A stretch of DNA of 64,000 nucleotides from Caulobacter sp. BP25 (GTDB lineage: Bacteria > Pseudomonadota > Alphaproteobacteria > Caulobacterales > Caulobacteraceae): assembly GCF_002737755.1 (NCBI RefSeq), contig NZ_PEGH01000019.1, positions 186,001 through 250,000 on the forward strand. The letters run 5' to 3'. The translations under genes were made by a program, and so were the position numbers. Every line of letters begins with the position of its first letter. Positions within the stretch are counted from its first letter, which is position 1. The notes under the pieces are model-generated. The model made no database searches. It was given only the letters and a program-made list of their open reading frames with translations, and was not told the DNA's origin. Of this stretch, positions 60,248 through 64,000 are shown one piece after another.

Positions 60248-60679
60248 CTAGCTATCATCCCGCCCAACGAGCGCCACGCTGTAGAAGCCGTTATCCTGGA
60301 GAGTGTTCATCACCTCCATGAAAGCCCCATAGCGAACCTTTTCGTCGGCCCGGATGAAAATGCGCTCCTTCGTCGGATCGCGGCGGCCCATGCTCTTGGT
60401 GATATCGAAGCCCAGCTCATCAATGCTGGTTTCGTTATCGCCCAGGTAGAGCTGCCCCGACTGCTTGATCGAGACGTAAACCGGCTTGGATGGAGGCGGC
60501 GATGATTTCGCCACCGCCGGCGGCAGGTTCACCTCGACCGACACGGAAGCCAGCGGAGCGGCCACCATGAAGATGATCAGAAGGACCAGCATAACGTCCA
60601 CGAAGGGCGTAACGTTGATCTCACTGTTCTGTTCGACGTTGAACCTGTCGCCCCCACCGCCTGAGAGTTTGGCGGCCAT
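60248..60679 (-). CDS. exbD: Biopolymer transport protein ExbD
   Basis: The 143-residue protein has the N-terminal EINVTPFVDVMLVLLIIFMV helix with the proton-carrying Asp, and a periplasmic domain with IFIRADEKVRYGAFMEVMN. It forms the proton channel of the TonB motor with ExbB. It starts five bases after the exbB stop and ends 12 bases before tonB. Confidence 0.94.
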   Translation of the reverse strand: MAAKLSGGGGDRFNVEQNSEINVTPFVDVMLVLLIIFMVAAPLASVSVEVNLPPAVAKSSPPPSKPVYVSIKQSGQLYLGDNETSIDELGFDITKSMGRRDPTKERIFIRADEKVRYGAFMEVMNTLQDNGFYSVALVGRDDS

Positions 60680-60684
60680 GGGTG

Positions 60685-61587
60685 TTACGCCCCCTTGTCG
60701 AGCTGACGCGAGATGGCGTTCATCAGTTCAGCAACGAAACCTTCCGAACGCGTGCCGTAGGCCGAGATGCGGGTCTGGAAGTAGTTGTAGAAGATAACGG
60801 CCGGGATAGCGGCGAAGAGGCCGATACCGGTGGCGAGCAGGGCTTCAGCGATACCCGGCGCCACGACGGCGAGGTTGGTCGTGTTGGTGTTCGCGATGCC
60901 GATGAACGACGTCATGATGCCGTACACCGTACCGAACAGACCGATGAACGGACCGCCCGAACCAACCGAAGCCAGGAACACCATGCCGCCCGACAGGCGC
61001 TTGGCCAGCGAGGCTTGAACGGCGCTGATGGCGTAGGTGGCGCGAGCCAGCGTCGAGTCGCGGTGTTCGCCAGCCACTTGCAGGCCAGCTTGACGCGACA
61101 GTTCGACTTCTTGCGAGGCGGCCGAGGCCATGTCGGCCAGCGGGTTACCTTCGAACTCTTCCGACGAGCTGATGCGCGCGATGTCAGCGATCGAGCGAGC
61201 GCCGCGGAAGGCTTCCAGGAACTTGTCCGACTGCTTGTTCAGGGCGCTGAACTCGAAAATCTTGGTGAGCAGCAGAACCCACGAGAAGACCGAGGCCAGA
61301 ACCAGGCCGATCATGACGACCTTAACGACCGCGCCGGCTTGCATGAACATGCCGATCGGGGTCAGCGAGTGGCCGGCCGGCTTGGCGGCTTCCTCGGCGG
61401 GAGCGGCCTCGGGGGCCGGAGCAGCAGCGGCGTCAGCAGCCGGAGCGGCAGGATCGGCCGGAGCGGCGGCTTCCGAAGTCGCGGGGGCCGGAGCCGCGGC
61501 GTCTTGGGCAAAAGCCGGGGCGCTCACCATCAGCGCAACGGCGCCAACGAGAGCGATGAGGGGGGTCTTCCGTTTAATGTCGAGCAT
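60685..61587 (-). CDS. exbB: ExbB (MotA/TolQ/ExbB family) with signal peptide and Ala/Pro-rich N-terminal extension
   Basis: The 300-residue protein begins with a cleavable signal (MLDIKRKTPLIALVGAVALM, ending APAFAQ) and an Ala/Pro/Glu-rich periplasmic segment to about residue 75. Three membrane helices follow, with the MotA/TolQ/ExbB motifs VGSGGPFIGLFGTVYGIM and GIAEALLATGIGLFAAIPA. It is the proton-channel subunit that powers TonB. The start at 61587 is favoured by the signal peptide; a much longer upstream reading frame is composed of unlikely Arg-rich sequence. Confidence 0.93.
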   Translation of the reverse strand: MLDIKRKTPLIALVGAVALMVSAPAFAQDAAAPAPATSEAAAPADPAAPAADAAAAPAPEAAPAEEAAKPAGHSLTPIGMFMQAGAVVKVVMIGLVLASVFSWVLLLTKIFEFSALNKQSDKFLEAFRGARSIADIARISSSEEFEGNPLADMASAASQEVELSRQAGLQVAGEHRDSTLARATYAISAVQASLAKRLSGGMVFLASVGSGGPFIGLFGTVYGIMTSFIGIANTNTTNLAVVAPGIAEALLATGIGLFAAIPAVIFYNYFQTRISAYGTRSEGFVAELMNAISRQLDKGA

Positions 61588-62157
61588 CTGTCGCCAGTTC
61601 CTGATTGGTCTAGCACGTTTGGACCGAGGGTCGTCGCGCGAGAGCGTCTCCACCCTAACTCTGAATAGCCCGTTCCTAGGTTCGATTTCTCTCACCTCGG
61701 GACGGACCCGCTTCGCTGCGCTCGACCCGTTACGCCCCTCACGAGGACCAGGCCTCCAGAAGGATCGTTTCGAAGCGCGTGCGACCGATGCCCTTTGAAG
61801 GGGCTCCGGTCTTACCGCAATGTTAGAATTGCGGCTGTGGTCCTTTGGCAACCCCTTTTCGCACCGTCAAGGGTCTCGTTTGGGCACAAAATCGTCGTAG
61901 ACGCCTGACACCCCCAGCTTTTACCGCGACGCACAAAGGGGTTTTCAGGAAAACGGGGCGTTTTTCCCCCAGCAGGAAGATTGGCGATGCTGCACCGCAG
62001 CAGGGCAACAAAACAGTGGTCGCCGAAGAAAGGCGCCTGCCGGCTTGGCAAATGAGCGCGCGCGTCTTGGGAGCGGACGCTTCGGTATGAAAGAAAAATG
62101 ACGCCCCACGCCCTGAACCAGAGCCTTGGGTGTGAACCTTGTGGGAGGCGAAGAAGG
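61588..62157. other. Gene-free region between exbB and tRNA-Phe
   Basis: I find no supported gene in these 570 bases. They hold the exbB promoter, including an inverted repeat at 61815-61834. Several reading frames cross it, but none has a ribosome-binding site or family-like composition. Confidence 0.55.
61815..61834. promoter_or_regulatory. Inverted repeat upstream of exbB
   Basis: CCGCAAT and ATTGCGG are perfect arms around GTTAGA, 228 bases upstream of the exbB start. Metal-responsive repressors such as Fur or Zur commonly control exb-tonB genes, but the bases are not a clear match to either. Confidence 0.45.
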
Positions 62158-62233
62158 TGGTGCCTGGGGCCGGAATCGAACCAGCGACACGCGGATTTTC
62201 AATCCGCTGCTCTACCAACTGAGCTACCCAGGC
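62158..62233 (-). tRNA. tRNA-Phe (anticodon GAA)
   Basis: The minus strand gives a standard cloverleaf: acceptor GCCTGGG/CCCAGGC, D arm TAGCTCAGTTGGTAGAGC, anticodon stem GCGGA..TCCGC around TTGAAAA, T arm GCTGG-TTCGATT-CCGGC and an encoded CCA. It lies downstream of the maf-RNase-yacG operon on the same strand. Confidence 0.97.
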
Positions 62234-62332
62234 ATCTGACCTTGGCGGGAAGAAACCGCCTCGGCGAACTCGCCGCGAAGCGAGGAGCCGGGTCTATAGA
62301 GAAGGCGCGCGGCGAAGTCCAGCGCCCTTTTG

Positions 62333-62506
62333 TCATTCCTTGTTGATGACTTCTGACGAAGGATTCTCGTCGGAGTCCTCGCCCCCGGCGACGACGTAAC
62401 GGCCGCTGAACCAGCGCTGCAGGTCCACGTCCGCGCACCGCTTGGAACAGAAGGGGCGGAAGGCCTTTTCGACAGGCTTGCCGCAAATCGGGCACCCCGT
62501 GCTCAT
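62333..62506 (-). CDS. yacG: DNA gyrase inhibitor YacG
   Basis: The 57-residue protein has a zinc knuckle with four cysteines (C5, C8, C20, C24) in CPICGK and FCSKRCADVDLQRW, followed by an acidic tail. This is YacG, a small gyrase-binding zinc protein. Its ATG overlaps the stop of the RNase E/G gene. Confidence 0.92.
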   Translation of the reverse strand: MSTGCPICGKPVEKAFRPFCSKRCADVDLQRWFSGRYVVAGGEDSDENPSSEVINKE

Positions 62507-63549
62507 GTGGCGAACACCTCCATGCGGTCGTCTGGCCAATTGGTTATAGATTCTATGCTGAAACGACGCCCCAAGCGCTCGGCGACCCCGGCGTCCAGCT
62601 CGACGGAAAACGCTTCGGCGACCGCGGGCGAGCAGCGGGCCGTCAGGCGAGCCCCGCCCTGCGCCCTGCCCTCGCGCTCCAGAGCGCGCGCCAGTCGACG
62701 GGCTTGGTGACGGGGATTCGGAGCACCCGTTGGCGTCAGGAGGCGATCCAGGATCGGCGGCGCGCGACGGGGGACGATCATCTCCAGCGTGCCGAACTTG
62801 CTGATCGCGCCCACGCCGACGCCCGGGTTATCCGCCGCGAAGGCGTTGCGAGCGGCCGTGGTCAGGGCCTGTCCGTCGTGACCGCGTCCGACGAGGTCGA
62901 AGACGATTATCCCCCCGAGCCCCTTCAGGCGCAGCACCCGCGCCGCGACGCTGAGCGCGGCCATGTTGGCCTGCCGGGCGGCGCGTTTCGAATCGGACGC
63001 CTCGCGGGCGCCGAGATCCACGTCGATGGCGGTCAGAGCCCGCGTCGGCTCGACGGCGATATCGCCGCCGCCTGGCAGAGCGAATACGGTCGTCAAGGCG
63101 CCGGCCTCAGCCTCCTCGACGGCCTGGAGCGCCTTGTCGCCCGTCGTGGGCGAACCGGCCTTCACAGAGTGCCGCAACCGCTCCTCGACGGACGGGGCGG
63201 CGGTCACTACGCGCGGTTCGCCCTCGCCTTCCGCCACGAAGCGGGCGACGGCCGCCTTATCTTGACGTGAAGCGGTCTTGATCTCGATCTCGACCACGCC
63301 ACCTTCGACGAGCTTGGGCATGTCGGGCCGTAGCGGCAGGATCACATCCTGGCCGCCCGGCAAGGCCACGAAGGCCGAGGCGAAGGTCTTTTCGATCTTC
63401 TTGACGCGCGCGACTCCGCTCACGCCCTCGGCGTCCAGCGGGTCGTCAGTGGGCCATGAGATGAACAGGCGTTCGGGGCGGCCATCCAGGGTGATGACCC
63501 CGACGGTCTCGCCGACGCCCTTGTAGAGGTACGCGCGGCGCTCGCTCAT
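62503..63549 (-). CDS. Short ribonuclease E/G family protein
   Basis: The 348-residue protein resembles the catalytic half of RNase E/G: an S1-like segment (VSGVARVKKIEKTFASAFVA) and the DNase-I-like region with the metal-binding aspartates in TRALTAIDVD and GLGGIIVFDLVGR. It has no zinc-link Cys pair and no C-terminal scaffold. It may process tRNA or rRNA, possibly the adjacent tRNA-Phe. It is coupled on both sides (maf before, yacG after). Confidence 0.88.
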   Translation of the reverse strand: MSERRAYLYKGVGETVGVITLDGRPERLFISWPTDDPLDAEGVSGVARVKKIEKTFASAFVALPGGQDVILPLRPDMPKLVEGGVVEIEIKTASRQDKAAVARFVAEGEGEPRVVTAAPSVEERLRHSVKAGSPTTGDKALQAVEEAEAGALTTVFALPGGGDIAVEPTRALTAIDVDLGAREASDSKRAARQANMAALSVAARVLRLKGLGGIIVFDLVGRGHDGQALTTAARNAFAADNPGVGVGAISKFGTLEMIVPRRAPPILDRLLTPTGAPNPRHQARRLARALEREGRAQGGARLTARCSPAVAEAFSVELDAGVAERLGRRFSIESITNWPDDRMEVFAT

Positions 63550-64000
63550 CGCTTGTAGCCCAGGCCAGTCAAAAGATTCAGCGTCTCGTACAGCGGCAGG
63601 CCCACGACGCTGGGATAGGAGCCCTGCAGGTCGGTGATAAAGCCGCCGGCTAGTCCCTGCACGCCGTAGCCCCCCGCCTTGCCCCTCCACTGGCCGCTAG
63701 CGACGTAGCCGTCGCGCTCGACGTCGGACAGGCGCTTGAAGCCGACCTTGGTCTCGACCAGGCGCGACGCTTCTCGCCCATCAGGGGCGATCAAGGCGAC
63801 GCCGGTGAAAACCTTGTGGTTCCGGCCTGACAGCAGCTTGAGACAATAGAGGACGTCGGCCTCTGTCTCGGCCTTGGGCAGGATACGGCGGCCGACGGCG
63901 ACCACTGTGTCAGCGGCCAGCACGAAATCACCCGGCGCGCGGATGGCGACGGCGCGCGCCTTCTCCACCGCCAGCCGCAAGGCATGGCGGCGAGGGGTCT
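63546..64000 (-). CDS. maf: Maf/YhdE-type nucleotide pyrophosphatase, 5' end outside the window
   Basis: The visible 150 residues are the C-terminal part of a Maf protein: VLAADTVVAVGRRILPKAET (with the metal-binding Asp), LLSGRNHKVFTGVALI, and GYGVQGLAGGFITDLQGSYP followed by SVVGLPLYET. Maf proteins hydrolyse non-canonical or selected nucleoside triphosphates. The N-terminal SxSPRR region lies past the right edge. Its stop overlaps the RNase E/G start by four bases. Confidence 0.92.
   Translation of the reverse strand, partial: TPRRHALRLAVEKARAVAIRAPGDFVLAADTVVAVGRRILPKAETEADVLYCLKLLSGRNHKVFTGVALIAPDGREASRLVETKVGFKRLSDVERDGYVASGQWRGKAGGYGVQGLAGGFITDLQGSYPSVVGLPLYETLNLLTGLGYKR

Noticed and set aside
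61600-61851. N-terminal extension of ExbB
   Set aside because: The added residues are Arg-rich and unlike the family, whereas the internal start gives a clean signal peptide.

Overview
The window is high-GC alphaproteobacterial DNA, most likely from Caulobacter or a close relative in the Caulobacteraceae. The evidence is a CtrA-type box (TTAA-N7-TTAA), an alphaproteobacterial SOS box (GAAC-N7-GAAC), a tRNA-His with A73 and no G-1, NodT-type outer-membrane efflux factors, a DUF2336 protein, and an exbB-exbD-tonB operon whose ExbB has a signal peptide. The species cannot be named from sequence alone.

Region 1-26 kb looks accessory and is devoted to efflux and detoxification. It holds a pump-first RND operon (1431-7111), a second RND system whose outer-membrane factor is divergent from the adaptor and pump (10906-17341), and a split EmrA/EmrB-type exporter (22312-25650). 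Among these are a thiolase/thioesterase pair, a coniferyl-aldehyde-dehydrogenase-type enzyme, a DJ-1/PfpI protein, a degenerate bacterioferritin-like protein and a frameshifted aldo/keto reductase. Each block has its own LysR or TetR regulator. The block ends at a 3' half tRNA-Val(CAC) fragment (25974-26018), which looks like the distal attachment site of a genomic island lying to its left.

Region 26-50 kb looks more like core chromosome. It has a TetR regulator, DUF3429 and SDR proteins, a D-lactate-dehydrogenase-type enzyme, a GST with a divergent WYL regulator and a near-perfect operator, an acetyl-xylan-esterase-like hydrolase, a SpoU methyltransferase, a sugar-type MFS transporter with a divergent LacI regulator, and a broken globin-coupled chemoreceptor. 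These are followed by a complete mlaE-mlaF-mlaD-lipoprotein lipid transport operon, Nudix and DUF2336 proteins, a hybrid histidine kinase, a CoA-transferase, a transglycosylase with a CtrA box, a TonB, an acyl-CoA dehydrogenase and ThiO.

Region 50-64 kb contains a ligD gene collapsed by an internal deletion, an HU protein, and an SOS-box-controlled operon of a radical SAM protein with a UDGX-like uracil-DNA glycosylase. The glycosylase gene carries a palindromic repeat inserted in frame. Then come hemerythrin, a YfiR-CHASE8 histidine kinase pair, tRNA-His, exbB-exbD-tonB, tRNA-Phe and the maf-RNase E/G-yacG operon, with maf cut by the window end.

The observations I rate highest are the SOS-controlled radical SAM/UDGX operon with its in-frame repeat, YfiR joined to a CHASE8 histidine kinase instead of a diguanylate cyclase, the putative island boundary, and shared operators linking paralogous TetR regulators.
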